Below are positions 37,464 to 48,396 of a stretch of 64,000 nt of DNA, in pieces (positions within the stretch are counted from its first letter, which is position 1; every line of letters starts with the position of its first letter). Location: contig NZ_JAFEMB010000001.1 of NCBI RefSeq assembly GCF_016892705.1, positions 1,845,230 through 1,909,229 on the forward strand, read 5' to 3'. Below the pieces are notes generated by a model. It did no database searches. It saw only the letters and a program-made list of their open reading frames with translations, and was not told where the DNA came from. The position numbers were made by a program, and so were the translations under genes. Source of the stretch: Microvirga pudoricolor (lineage in GTDB: Bacteria > Pseudomonadota > Alphaproteobacteria > Rhizobiales > Beijerinckiaceae).

Positions 37464-37793
37464 ATGGCTGCGAAAGAGGACAAGACCCAACCTCACCGGC
37501 ACAACCTCGACGACGTCCTAAACGAGCGCGCAAAGCCGAATGCCGAAAAGCCCGGCGGGCCCGAAGGCAACGAAACCCTCCGCGAAGCCTGGGATGAGCC
37601 CGGCGGCGACGCCTACGCCTACCAGCAGGCGATGGGCGATACGGGTGGACGCGGCGAGGGGCATGATGCCCTGACAGCCGCCGAAACGCCCGAGACGACC
37701 CGCCACCTCAACGATGCCACCATCAAGCCAGGAGAGGCGGACGCGACCCGCGAGGCCATCGAGCGCGCGACCGCAGTCAACGGCAAGGAATAG
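37464..37793 (+). CDS. Hypothetical hydrophilic disordered protein (first of four)
   Basis: 109 aa, unrecognised. Very hydrophilic, rich in E, A, D, T, G and K, with no cysteine, no phenylalanine and one tryptophan. Segments such as NLDDVLNERAKPNAEKPGGPEGNE and GDTGGRGEGHD look disordered. An AGAGGAGA sequence supports ATG 37464. The other three small genes follow at 4, 25 and 12 bases, so they are probably one transcription unit bounded by terminators. Composition resembles stress-related, hydrophilin-like proteins; no function is assigned. Confidence 0.8.
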   Translation: MAAKEDKTQPHRHNLDDVLNERAKPNAEKPGGPEGNETLREAWDEPGGDAYAYQQAMGDTGGRGEGHDALTAAETPETTRHLNDATIKPGEADATREAIERATAVNGKE

Positions 37794-37797
37794 CGCC

Positions 37798-38112
37798 ATG
37801 CCGAAGAAGAACGACAACATCATCGGTCAGAGCGAAGGCCCCATCCTGAACGGTGGACACCAGACCCCGCAGCAGGCCGAGATCGTCAAGCAAGAGGGCG
37901 GGGGTCTCACCGACCGGGAGCGCCGCCACACCCTGGAGGGCCCGTCGCGGCGGGACGATCCGGCCATCGGCGGCTCCTCCAACGGTCACTCGGACCAGAT
38001 CGCGGCCAACGGGCCCGAGGAGGGACGAAAGGTGGCTGGAGGTCTCTACGAGACGGAGCAGACCCAAGGCCAGGGCGTCAGCGAGAACAAACCCCGGCAC
38101 CGCCCGACCTGA
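37798..38112 (+). CDS. Hypothetical hydrophilic disordered protein (second of four)
   Basis: 104 aa, unrecognised, no cysteine, tryptophan or phenylalanine. Begins MPKKNDNIIGQSEGPILNGG and is rich in G, Q, E, N and R, with HTLEGPSRRDDPAIGGSS in the middle and a basic tail KPRHRPT. It starts four bases after the previous stop. High Gly and charge density predict little fixed structure. Confidence 0.78.
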   Translation: MPKKNDNIIGQSEGPILNGGHQTPQQAEIVKQEGGGLTDRERRHTLEGPSRRDDPAIGGSSNGHSDQIAANGPEEGRKVAGGLYETEQTQGQGVSENKPRHRPT

Positions 38113-38137
38113 GGCAGAGCCCGACAAGGATCACCCC

Positions 38138-38362
38138 ATGGCCCATGCAAGCTACGGCAACCACAGCGAAGACCCGACCGCTTCCGCCAAACCGGCCGAT
38201 TCCAAGCAGTCTGAGCCCAAAACGGCTGGGCGGGCCGCTCCCGACCTTCCGGCCGCAGGCCCGCACGGCAAGGAGCACCTGGTCAACGAGGACGCGACCC
38301 CCGGCGCCGGCACCCTTCCGGAGGCGGGCGACAAGGACGGGACCGATTCCACCAGCAGCTGA
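38138..38362 (+). CDS. Hypothetical hydrophilic disordered protein (third of four)
   Basis: 74 aa, unrecognised: MAHASYGNHSEDPTASAKP opening, then Pro/Ala/Asp-rich (TAGRAAPDLPAAGPHGKE) and DKDGTDSTSS ending. Acidic, no Cys, Trp or Phe. It lies 25 bases after the second member, preceded by an ACAAGGA ribosome-binding-like sequence. Same composition class as its neighbours. Confidence 0.75.
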   Translation: MAHASYGNHSEDPTASAKPADSKQSEPKTAGRAAPDLPAAGPHGKEHLVNEDATPGAGTLPEAGDKDGTDSTSS

Positions 38363-38374
38363 GCGAGGCCCACC

Positions 38375-38533
38375 ATGACCGACGACCGCAAGAAGACCGA
38401 GGCCACCGAAGACGACATCAGCGCGCCGCGCCTGACCCCGCAGGGCCGCACGGACCCGGACGGAGACGGCGAGGATTCGACTTCTCCTCAGGGCGGCGCC
38501 AAGACCGGGCAGCCCAGCAAAGCCGAGGGCTGA
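38375..38533 (+). CDS. Hypothetical hydrophilic 52-aa protein (fourth of four)
   Basis: 52 aa, unrecognised: starts MTDDRKKTEATEDDISAPRL and ends GQPSKAEG. Fully hydrophilic, no aromatic residue and no cysteine. It starts 12 bases after the previous stop and ends seven bases before a strong terminator. The ribosome-binding site is weak (GAGG at about 38364). Its place in the series and its identical compositional style support a real gene. Confidence 0.65.
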   Translation: MTDDRKKTEATEDDISAPRLTPQGRTDPDGDGEDSTSPQGGAKTGQPSKAEG

Positions 38534-38540
38534 CCTCACG

Positions 38541-38570
38541 AAAAAGGCCGCTCCTGGGAGCGGCCTTTTT
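38541..38570. terminator. Bidirectional intrinsic terminator
   Basis: A 13-base perfect stem (AAAAAGGCCGCTC / GAGCGGCCTTTTT, loop CTGG) has A and T runs on both sides. It can end the small-protein operon on the plus strand and typA on the minus strand. Confidence 0.9.
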
Positions 38571-38604
38571 ATCTGTGTGCGTGCTGGCCTGAAGCGTTCC
38601 TGCC

Positions 38605-40431
<1,827 letters not shown>

Positions 40432-40642
40432 GGGCGTCTTTCAAAGCAAAACAGCCCGGGTCGAACCGGGCCGCGCCTTTGCGGCACAGCTGGGATTTCG
40501 GAACCGGGCGGGAATTCTGATGCGCTGCAATATAGTGATATGGGTGCGGCGGCAATAGGGCAGGCGGGCCGCAAAGGCAAGAAAGGGCCAGTTCGGAAGG
40601 CCCTGGGGCGTTGCGCCCCAGGGCCCAGCCATGGATCGGACG

Positions 40643-42358
40643 CTACTCGGCCGCCTGCCGGGTTGCGGGCCGGGTCGGCACGTTCTTCATCCCGCCCAGC
40701 ACCTCCTCGGCCGAGGCCTGGTGGTTCGTCACGGACGAGGTCCACTGGCCCCAGACGCTCGGGTCGATGGCGTCGCCGTTGCGGCCGAGGTTGCCCAGGC
40801 GGCGCCGGTCCTCCTCGGTGAGCACCTGCTTCGGAAGCGGCTCGAGGTGGCGCACGTCGTCCGCCGAGACCCCGATCATCTCGCCGACGCGGGTGCCGTA
40901 ATCGTCGTGGACCAGGAGCAGGTGCCACACCATGCGCTCCTGCACGTCGCGCTCGCACTGGCCCAGCAGGGTGCCCATGTTCAGGACGAGGTCGTCGCGC
41001 TCCCAGTCCATCATGGTGCAGTAGCGGCCCCGGGCCTGGACGTAGTCGTTGCGCCGCTCGATCACGGACCGGGTGAGCTGGCCCCGGATCTCCGGCGACC
41101 GGTTGGGATAGGTTCGGGGCGATTCATGCAGGCCGTTATGGATCGACGGCTCGAAGTTCACGTGCGGGTTCTGGCCCGGCGCGAGATCCCGCCGGTAGGA
41201 CATCTGGCCGCCGTTGAGGTTGGTGGACACGTGGGCGTTCTTGGCCTGGTTCACGGGCAACTGGAGATAGTTGGTGCCCACCCGGTAGCGCTGCGTGTCC
41301 GAGTACGAGAAGGTGCGGCCGACCAGCATCTTGTCGTCGGAGAAGTCGAGCCCGTCGACCAGCACGCCCGTGCCCATGGCGATCTGCTCGTTCTCGTTGA
41401 AATGGTCCTCCACGTTGCGGTTGAGGGTCATCACGCCCACGTGCCGCAGCGGGAAATCCTTTTCCGGCCAGATCTTGGTGTCGTCCAGCGGATCCCAGTC
41501 GAGCTCGGGATGGTCGTGGTCCTCCATGATCTGCACGAACATGTCCCATTGGGGATGATCCCCGCGCTCGATGGCCTCGTAGAGGTCCTTGGAGGCCGAG
41601 CCGAGATCCTGGCCCTGCACCTTCGCGGCCTCGTCGGCCGTGAGGCTCGCCAGCCCGGAGCGGGGGTGAAAATGGTACTTCACCAGAACGGTCTCGCCCG
41701 CCTCGTTCACCATCTTGTAGGTGTTGACGCCAAAACCTTCCATGTGGCGGTAGCTTGCCGGAATGCCGCGCGGGCTGAACAGGTGCGTCAGCATGTGCAT
41801 GGATTCGGGCGTCTGGCTCATGAAGTCGAAGATGCGGTTGGGCTCCTGGCGGAACGTGACCGGATCGGGCTTGAGCGAATGGATCACGTCCGGGAACTTG
41901 ATGGCGTCGCGGATGAAGAACACCGCCAGGTTGTTGCCCACGAGGTCCCAGTTGCCGTCCTCGGTATAGAACTTCACCGCGAAGCCGCGCGGATCGCGCG
42001 CCGTCTCGGAGGAATCGCGCCCGCCGATCACCGTGGAGAACCGGATGGCGAGCGGGGTCTTCTTGCCCGCCGTCTGAAACAGCTTGGCGCGGGTGTACTT
42101 GGAGGCGGGTTCGTCGCCGATCTTGCCCGTCACCTCCAAGTCGCCGTAGCACACGAAGCCCCGCGCATGGACGACGCGTTCGGGGATGCGCTCCCGGTCG
42201 AAATGGGTGATCTTTTCGAGGAACTGGTAGTTCTCCAGCGTGGCCGGGCCCCGGCTGCCCACCGTGCGCTGGGACTGGTTGTTGCTGATCGGGTGGCCCT
42301 GCCGGTTCGTGAGAATCTGGTCCGGGGTGCCCGTGGGGGCCTTCGCGTTGTCGTCCAT
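40643..42358 (-). CDS. Monofunctional haem catalase
   Basis: 571 aa. Active-site histidine in [15 protein letters not shown] near 63-77, distal Asn and surrounding residues in [41 protein letters not shown], and proximal haem ligand Tyr in [17 protein letters not shown]. It decomposes hydrogen peroxide. It is longer than the typical 480-500 aa small-subunit type, with a C-terminal extension after about residue 480 but no flavodoxin-like domain large enough for the 750-aa type. ATG 42358 carries AGGGAGA upstream. A palindrome 100 bases upstream is a possible operator. Confidence 0.95.
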   Translation of the reverse strand: MDDNAKAPTGTPDQILTNRQGHPISNNQSQRTVGSRGPATLENYQFLEKITHFDRERIPERVVHARGFVCYGDLEVTGKIGDEPASKYTRAKLFQTAGKKTPLAIRFSTVIGGRDSSETARDPRGFAVKFYTEDGNWDLVGNNLAVFFIRDAIKFPDVIHSLKPDPVTFRQEPNRIFDFMSQTPESMHMLTHLFSPRGIPASYRHMEGFGVNTYKMVNEAGETVLVKYHFHPRSGLASLTADEAAKVQGQDLGSASKDLYEAIERGDHPQWDMFVQIMEDHDHPELDWDPLDDTKIWPEKDFPLRHVGVMTLNRNVEDHFNENEQIAMGTGVLVDGLDFSDDKMLVGRTFSYSDTQRYRVGTNYLQLPVNQAKNAHVSTNLNGGQMSYRRDLAPGQNPHVNFEPSIHNGLHESPRTYPNRSPEIRGQLTRSVIERRNDYVQARGRYCTMMDWERDDLVLNMGTLLGQCERDVQERMVWHLLLVHDDYGTRVGEMIGVSADDVRHLEPLPKQVLTEEDRRRLGNLGRNGDAIDPSVWGQWTSSVTNHQASAEEVLGGMKNVPTRPATRQAAE

Positions 42359-42457
42359 GGTCGATCTCCCTGGGCTTTGAGGCCCTTTGGCTTTGAGCGA
42401 AACCCGCAAGGCCCGGCCGCCCCTCTGTAGGGGAAGAGCCGCCAGACCCGCGAGAGC

Positions 42458-42476
42458 CCGATCCGCAACGGATCGG
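42458..42476. promoter_or_regulatory. Perfect 8-3-8 palindrome upstream of catalase
   Basis: CCGATCCGCAACGGATCGG lies 100-118 bases before the catalase ATG. It could be a repressor or activator site; it does not resemble the published OxyR spacing. Confidence 0.45.
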
Positions 42477-42611
42477 AGCAACCGCGTGGGAGCCTATATA
42501 GAACCCAGATCAGAGCATTTCTAATGACAGAGAGGCGTCAAAGCCCTGATTTTTCAGCAACATGATTGCAAAGGACGCAGGCTCTCGCGCCCGCGCCGGA
42601 AGCTATGCCGC

Positions 42612-42905
42612 GCATTCTCCCTCTCCCGGCCGGGAGAGGGCCGGGGTGAGGGAATGCGGGGTCTCGCGAGGCAGGGCATAGCCGGTGCGCGACAGGCCCT
42701 CTCCCTCCTTGTGGGGGAGAGATGGAGAGGGGGGTGTGAGCGCCACCATCTCCAGAGCGTGGCGCCGCCCCGCATTTCCGACTTCTCACCACCGCAAGTC
42801 TGGCCTGCCCGATATCTGTGAGGCGCGCGCGTTGCGCTTCCGCATTCCATTCTGAGCGGTCGCGCCCTCACCCCTGCCCCTCTCCCGCCCGGGAGAGGGG
42901 ATGCT
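42612..42905. repeat. Cluster of palindromic intergenic repeats
   Basis: Two copies of one family face each other: 42612-42655, with a perfect 11+11 palindrome CCCTCTCCCGG/CCGGGAGAGGG and GGGTGAGGG tail, and 42862-42905 inverted (CCCTCACCCC then CCCCTCTCCCG/CGGGAGAGGGG). Between them, about 42697-42760, is a half-copy of the TTGTGGGG element seen at 29577. The region from 42484 to 43327 contains no gene I can support. Confidence 0.8.
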
Positions 42906-43327
42906 TGCCATGTGCCTGTGATGTCAAAGAGCAAGTACCTCTATCCCGGGCGCAGGCTGCGTCCAGGCGTGTGATCCAGGAGAGGGGCGCGCGAGAGACG
43001 TCCGGCTCGGCTGGTGTGAAGTGGTTGATGAGCCGGATGGCCCCTCGCGCACGGAGTTTTCAGGCGGACGGTGGGGCACCCTGGGCCGAGACTTCCGGGG
43101 CGGGGGTTTGCGTCTCTCTGCCAGGGAGCATGTGTCCCCAGCAGCAAGACGGCCGGCCCGCGGCTCGGTCTCAGGTCAGCCCTGTGCCGTCACCGGGCCC
43201 CCTGGCATGCGGGTTTGCGACACCCTCACCCAGGACCGCTCGGCCGGTCCGCTTGCGACGCCTCGCGAGCGCGCCCCTTGTGACCAACCGATGCAAGACA
43301 GTTACATCAAGCATGGCCGTATGTCAA

Positions 43328-43342
43328 GAACAAACACAGAAC
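43328..43342. promoter_or_regulatory. LexA-type SOS box upstream of the GIY-YIG gene
   Basis: GAACAAACACAGAAC is the reverse complement of GTTC-N7-GTTC, a perfect alphaproteobacterial LexA motif, 26-40 bases before the GTG start at 43368. AT-rich flanks fit a promoter. Confidence 0.72.
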
Positions 43343-43367
43343 AAAAAGGCATCTTCTCAACTCTCGG

Positions 43368-44789
43368 GTGAGTGATATAGAGTTCTATAAACCACTTCCA
43401 TTTGAGTTGATCATGGAAATTTTAACTGTTGTTTTGGCGCTTGCCGTGCTCGCCATGCCGTTTCTGCTGATTTTCGCTATCTACAAGTGGTGGGCGGTGC
43501 GGCGTGAGAGGAAAATAAAAGAAGCCCAGTTGACTGCTGTGATCCAAGCGTTGGAAGTCCGTTTCAAACCCGTGACTGACATCGAGATGGAAGTGAAGCG
43601 CTTGGAAGGGGAGGCCAAGTCCCTGCGGTTTGATATTGAGACTTTGCGGGCGGATTACAAAACCAAGCGATCATCCTATGACCTGCTCCTGAAAGAGGTC
43701 GCGATCTTCGATGAGAAAATTGCGTTCGCCGAGATGGGAGTCTACGAGCCCCACTTCGATTTCACCGACAGTGAGGCTTACAAAGAAGCCATACAAACCA
43801 TCCGTGAGAATCAAAAGATCATGGTCACTCTCGGAACCGCTGTCGTCTGTAAAACGCAATGGACGGTCGATGGCAGTGCCTCGAAAGGCAAGACCATGAC
43901 CAATCGCGCCATCAAGCTCACGCTCCGGGCCTTCAATAATGAATGTGAAGCATCCATTGCCAATACCCGTTGGAACAACGTGAATGCAATGGAGAAGAGG
44001 ATTGTTCGGGCGCAAGAGCAGGTCGACAAGCTCAACGCGTCGAACTCCATCTCCATCACGAAAGAGTACTTGGGCCTTAAGCTGAAAGAGCTTTATCTGA
44101 CCCACGAATACCGCGAAAAGCTCAAGGCGGAGCGGGAGGAACGCGCGGAGGCGGCCCGCTTAGCCAAGGAAGAGCAGAAGCTTCTTCGTGACATGGAAAG
44201 GGCCGAGGAAGAAGAAGCTCACTATGAAAAGCTGCTTGCCAAGGCGCGATCCGAGGCCGCAACGACGACGGGTCATCAGCTTGAGGTATTCACAAGCCAG
44301 ATCAAGATTCTGGAGCGCGATCTCGCGGAAGCGCATGCGAAGTTCGAACGCGCACAAGCCATGGCCGAAAAGACCCGCTCCGGTTATGTTTACATCATAT
44401 CGAATATGGGATCGTTCGGCGAAGAGGTGATCAAGATCGGATTGACGCGGCGGCTCGATCCTGCCGACCGCGTGCGCGAGTTGGGGGATGCCAGCGTCCC
44501 ATTTACGTTCGACACCCATGCCATCATCTACAGCGAAGATGCCCCAGCTCTCGAACGGGCCTTGCACAACGAGTTCGAGAAGACGCGCGTAAACGCTCAG
44601 AACAATCGCAAGGAGTTTTTCCGAGCCTCAATCGACAAGGTTGAAGAAGCCGTGAGACGGTTGGCTCCGGATGCAGCGTTTTTCAAGGACATTGAGGCGC
44701 AGGAGTATCGAGAGACGTTGGCGCGGCGGCAGATCATGTTGCAGCAAGCGATCGTCCCCGAAGTCAGGTGTCTACCCGAGACCATCTGA
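43368..44789 (+). CDS. Membrane-anchored coiled-coil protein with DUF4041-like and GIY-YIG (T5orf172) nuclease domains
   Basis: 473 aa. A membrane helix at about 16-40 (ILTVVLALAVLAMPFLLIFAIY) is followed by charged KWWAVRRERK, so the bulk is cytoplasmic. Coiled coil at about 65-110, a DUF4041-like region about 110-235, a second charged coiled coil about 240-335 (KLKAEREERAEAARLAKEEQK), and a C-terminal GIY-YIG/T5orf172 domain about 338-430 (SGYVYIISNMG...VIKIGLTRRLDPADRVREL...ALERALHNEF). GTG 43368 lacks a clear ribosome-binding site; ATG 43413 is an alternative that would keep most of the helix. Less GC-rich than its neighbours, between repeats and regulator debris, and preceded by an SOS box. 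Relatives occur in phage and defence contexts. Confidence 0.82.
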   Translation: MSDIEFYKPLPFELIMEILTVVLALAVLAMPFLLIFAIYKWWAVRRERKIKEAQLTAVIQALEVRFKPVTDIEMEVKRLEGEAKSLRFDIETLRADYKTKRSSYDLLLKEVAIFDEKIAFAEMGVYEPHFDFTDSEAYKEAIQTIRENQKIMVTLGTAVVCKTQWTVDGSASKGKTMTNRAIKLTLRAFNNECEASIANTRWNNVNAMEKRIVRAQEQVDKLNASNSISITKEYLGLKLKELYLTHEYREKLKAEREERAEAARLAKEEQKLLRDMERAEEEEAHYEKLLAKARSEAATTTGHQLEVFTSQIKILERDLAEAHAKFERAQAMAEKTRSGYVYIISNMGSFGEEVIKIGLTRRLDPADRVRELGDASVPFTFDTHAIIYSEDAPALERALHNEFEKTRVNAQNNRKEFFRASIDKVEEAVRRLAPDAAFFKDIEAQEYRETLARRQIMLQQAIVPEVRCLPETI

Positions 44790-44801
44790 GCTAGACTCGG
44801 C

Positions 44802-44933
44802 GTGCTTCTCGACACGCCCCACGGGGCCCGTCTCATCCGCGCCTTCGACGCTATCCGCGACACCGGCCTGCGTCGCAAGGCGGTGGAACTCGTCGAGGCC
44901 ATCGCGCGGGTCGGGACCCGGGCTGAGGCGTGA
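44802..44933 (+). pseudogene. C-terminal remnant of a helix-turn-helix regulator
   Basis: A 43-residue open frame from GTG reads LLDTPHGARLIRAFDAIRDT then GLRRKAVELVEAIARV, like the tail of XRE-type regulators in this group (LIRAF...LRRKxVELVEAIA). No helix-turn-helix domain precedes it; the frame meets a stop at 44787, inside the GIY-YIG 3' end. It is likely the leftover of a regulator gene displaced by the GIY-YIG insertion. Confidence 0.5.
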
Positions 44934-44949
44934 GGAACGCGGCGTGGCC

Positions 44950-45318
44950 TCATGCGAAGCCGGCCGAGAGGCTCAGCCGCAGGGCTGCGCGGTCCAGCCG
45001 CTTGTCGCGTGTCCAAAGCCTCGCGCCCACCGTCAGTCGCGTCGCCGCAAGAAGGTGGGCGTCGATGAAGCCGATGCCGATTCCGTGAAGCCCTTCCCGT
45101 TCGATCAGGCCCATGACTTCCTCGTCGGCGGCCACCACCGCGCGCGGCAGGAGGCCGAGGAGTTCGAGAACGGTATGGCGGTTGCGAAGGGTGCCAAGGG
45201 CCAGCTCGCCCAGGATGAAGGGATGCAGGACGACCCGACCCGCTTCGAGCTGGCGAACCAGTCCGTCATCCCCCAACCTCAAATGGTCGATCCAGACCGA
45301 GGTGTCGACTAGGATCAT
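44950..45318 (-). CDS. vapC: PIN-domain toxin VapC
   Basis: 122 aa PIN RNase: MILVDTSVWIDHLR (first Asp), HPFILGELALG (Glu), GIGFIDAHLLAATRL (Asp) and ARLWTRDKRLDRAA (Asp). It follows the VapB-like gene by 24 bases. A classic small VapC; its RNA target is not predictable here. Confidence 0.9.
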   Translation of the reverse strand: MILVDTSVWIDHLRLGDDGLVRQLEAGRVVLHPFILGELALGTLRNRHTVLELLGLLPRAVVAADEEVMGLIEREGLHGIGIGFIDAHLLAATRLTVGARLWTRDKRLDRAALRLSLSAGFA

Positions 45319-45342
45319 GCCGGACGGATCATTCTGGAAGGA

Positions 45343-45540
45343 TCAGGCGGGATCGGAGGAGCGTCGCGGAGCCGGCTTCAGATCCGGTTCGCTGCCGCCG
45401 AGGCGGGCGAGGCGTCGCGCGCTCTCCCGCTGGATCAAGGCTTCGAGCGCTTCCCGCACGAGGGCGGATTTTTCGCGCAGGCCGGTCATGGCCTGCGCCT
45501 TGACCACCAGGGCATCGTCCAAGGCAATCGTCGTGCGCAT
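45343..45540 (-). CDS. vapB: Ribbon-helix-helix antitoxin VapB
   Basis: 65 aa. MRTTIALDDALVVKAQAMTGLREKSALVREALEALIQRESARRLARLGG is the VapB (AbrB-unrelated, RHH) pattern: beta strand RTTIALDD, then two helices. The charged C-terminal tail would cover the toxin. ATG 45540 is chosen because it starts the conserved strand; an in-frame ATG upstream adds unlike residues. Confidence 0.88.
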   Translation of the reverse strand: MRTTIALDDALVVKAQAMTGLREKSALVREALEALIQRESARRLARLGGSEPDLKPAPRRSSDPA

Positions 45541-45606
45541 CGTGATCCAATTCCGTTCAGGCATGGAATATGGCATCGACCGATGCGCGAAACAATGCCC
45601 CGAGCC

Positions 45607-46026
45607 CTAAACCCGCTCTAGCCGCCGGTGCGGCTCCGGTGGGAGCGTCACCGCGATGGCGTCTCCGGGCCGCACTTCGCCGCCCTCTAGCATCACGCCC
45701 ATGATGCCCGTCTTGCGCACGAGGGTGCCGTCCGGGTCCCGGTCGAGCACGGCCTTCAGGAGGCCGGGCTGGAAGGCGTCGATCTGGGCGCAGGGGTTGC
45801 GCAGGCCGGTGATTTCCACGAGAGCGGATGCGCCGAGCTGGAGTCTCGCGCCGACCGGCAGGCCGAGCAGGTCGATGCCGCGCGTGGTGACGTTCTCGCC
45901 CATTTGGCCCGGCGCGACGGAATAGCCCTTTGCGGCCAGCTCGTCGAACAGCTCGACGTGGATCAGGTGCACCTGGCGCAGGTTCGGCTGCGTCGGGTCG
46001 ACGGCCACGCGGGAGCGATGCTTCAC
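45607..46026 (-). CDS. MOSC domain protein, N-terminally truncated (possible pseudogene)
   Basis: 139 aa from GTG 46026. VKHRSRVAVDPTQPNLRQVHLIHVELFDEL, QMGENVTTRGIDLLGLPVGARL and TGLRNPCAQIDAFQPGLL (with the MOSC cysteine) are intact. In the same frame, bases 46110 to 46027 encode the normal N-terminal residues (HSFSKPNASSIRLLAGLG, then VEGDAHAGET), but there is no ATG, GTG or TTG before a TAA at 46159-46161. A palindromic repeat begins at 46126. The original start therefore seems to have been replaced. Translation might use GTG 46026 or the CTG at 46074, or the gene may be dead. MOSC proteins handle sulfur carried on molybdenum cofactor or hydroxylamine-type substrates. Confidence 0.7.
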   Translation of the reverse strand: MKHRSRVAVDPTQPNLRQVHLIHVELFDELAAKGYSVAPGQMGENVTTRGIDLLGLPVGARLQLGASALVEITGLRNPCAQIDAFQPGLLKAVLDRDPDGTLVRKTGIMGVMLEGGEVRPGDAIAVTLPPEPHRRLERV

Positions 46027-46125
46027 GGTCTCGCCCGCATGGGCATCGCCCTCGACGCCGAGCCCCGCGAGCAGGCGGATGCTGCTGGCGTTGGGCTTGC
46101 TGAAGGAATGGGCTGGATGGCGGTC

Positions 46126-46202
46126 GTCATGGCCGGGCTTGACCCGGCCATCCCTGTCTTACGGCGTAGCCCGCGGATCCCCGGGTCGAGCCCGGGGATG
46201 AC
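46126..46202. repeat. Palindromic intergenic repeat abutting the MOSC gene
   Basis: Two hairpins in tandem: GTCATGGCCGGG..CCCGGCCATC and GGATCCCCGGG..CCCGGGGATGAC, bounded by GTCAT and ATGAC. This is a widespread repeat style in Alphaproteobacteria. It occupies the space between argG and the MOSC coding frame. Confidence 0.8.
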
Positions 46203-46214
46203 GGTGAAGGACGC

Positions 46215-47447
<1,233 letters not shown>

Positions 47448-47657
47448 GGCAAGGATTCCGGAAAATGAATGACGCTGCGGGGATTAAACGGGAAGCCCCG
47501 GCGGCGCAACGGGCAATCGCAGGACGCTATGCTTCTCCCGCAGTCCTGACCGGAGACCGTTGACCTGCCAGGACTTCAGGGGATGGGATAGGGCGATTCG
47601 CGCCGGGATGCGTCACGGCGCCCCCGCCTTCCATCCGCTCCAGCCAGAGACCCGGCC

Positions 47658-48284
47658 ATGCCCCGTCCCACCCTCGAATTCTGGTACGATTTCGCCTCCA
47701 CTTATTCCTACCTGTCCGCCATGCGGGTGGAGACGCTCGCCCAGGAGGCCGGCGTGACCCTGCTGTGGCGGCCGTTCCTGCTTGGGCCGATCTTCGCCGC
47801 CCAGGGCCTCACCACGTCGCCCTTCAACCAGTTTCCGGGCAAGGGCCAGTATATGTGGCGGGACCTGGAGCGGGAGGCCGCGCGGCTGAAGCTGCCCTTC
47901 TACCGGCCGCAAACCTTCCCCCAGAACAGCGTGGGGGCAGCCCGCATCGCCCTCGTGGGAGTCGAGCCGGGCTGGGCCCCGGCCTTCACCCGGGGGGCCT
48001 TCGCGGCTCAGTTCGGCGGGGGGCGGGACATCGGCGACCCGGCCACCCTGGCCGACGTGCTGGAGGATCTGGGCCTCGATGCGGATGCCGTGATGGCCCA
48101 GGCGCAAGCGGAGCCCAACAAGCTGCGCCTGCGCCGGATGGTGGAGGAGGCCCAGGCGCGCGGCATCTTCGGGGCGCCCGCCTTCGTGGCGGAGGACCGG
48201 GAGATGTTCTGGGGCAACGACCGACTGGAGCAGGCCCTCGACTGGGTGGTGGCCCAGGCCCGACGGTCGGGGCTGCCGGTGTGA
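47658..48284 (+). CDS. 2-hydroxychromene-2-carboxylate isomerase family protein (DsbA/GST-kappa fold)
   Basis: 208 aa. Opens TLEFWYDFASTYSYLSAMRVETLA with serine, not a CxxC pair, at the active position, as in HCCA isomerases. The middle has LLGPIFAAQGLTTSPFNQFPGKGQYMWRDLERE, and the C-terminus GIFGAPAFVAEDREMFWGNDRLEQALDW. The family performs glutathione-dependent isomerisation in aromatic degradation, but many members serve other thiol chemistry. No aromatic pathway genes are adjacent. Confidence 0.9.
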   Translation: MPRPTLEFWYDFASTYSYLSAMRVETLAQEAGVTLLWRPFLLGPIFAAQGLTTSPFNQFPGKGQYMWRDLEREAARLKLPFYRPQTFPQNSVGAARIALVGVEPGWAPAFTRGAFAAQFGGGRDIGDPATLADVLEDLGLDADAVMAQAQAEPNKLRLRRMVEEAQARGIFGAPAFVAEDREMFWGNDRLEQALDWVVAQARRSGLPV

Positions 48285-48396
48285 GGCGCGCCCCGAATGT
48301 CGAAGTCAGGCTTCAAGGGCGGGCCAGCGGCGATGTCAGCATCGTAAAATATATAACATTGTTGAATCGGAGAAGATGCCATGATACTGCCTCTCC

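Noticed and set aside
42959..43327. Short frames between the repeats and the GIY-YIG gene
   Set aside because: None shows a ribosome-binding site or a protein-like pattern; they are arginine/proline-rich chance frames.
42484..45606. Prophage or integrative element
   Set aside because: No integrase, structural genes, tRNA or attachment repeats were found; only isolated accessory genes and repeats.
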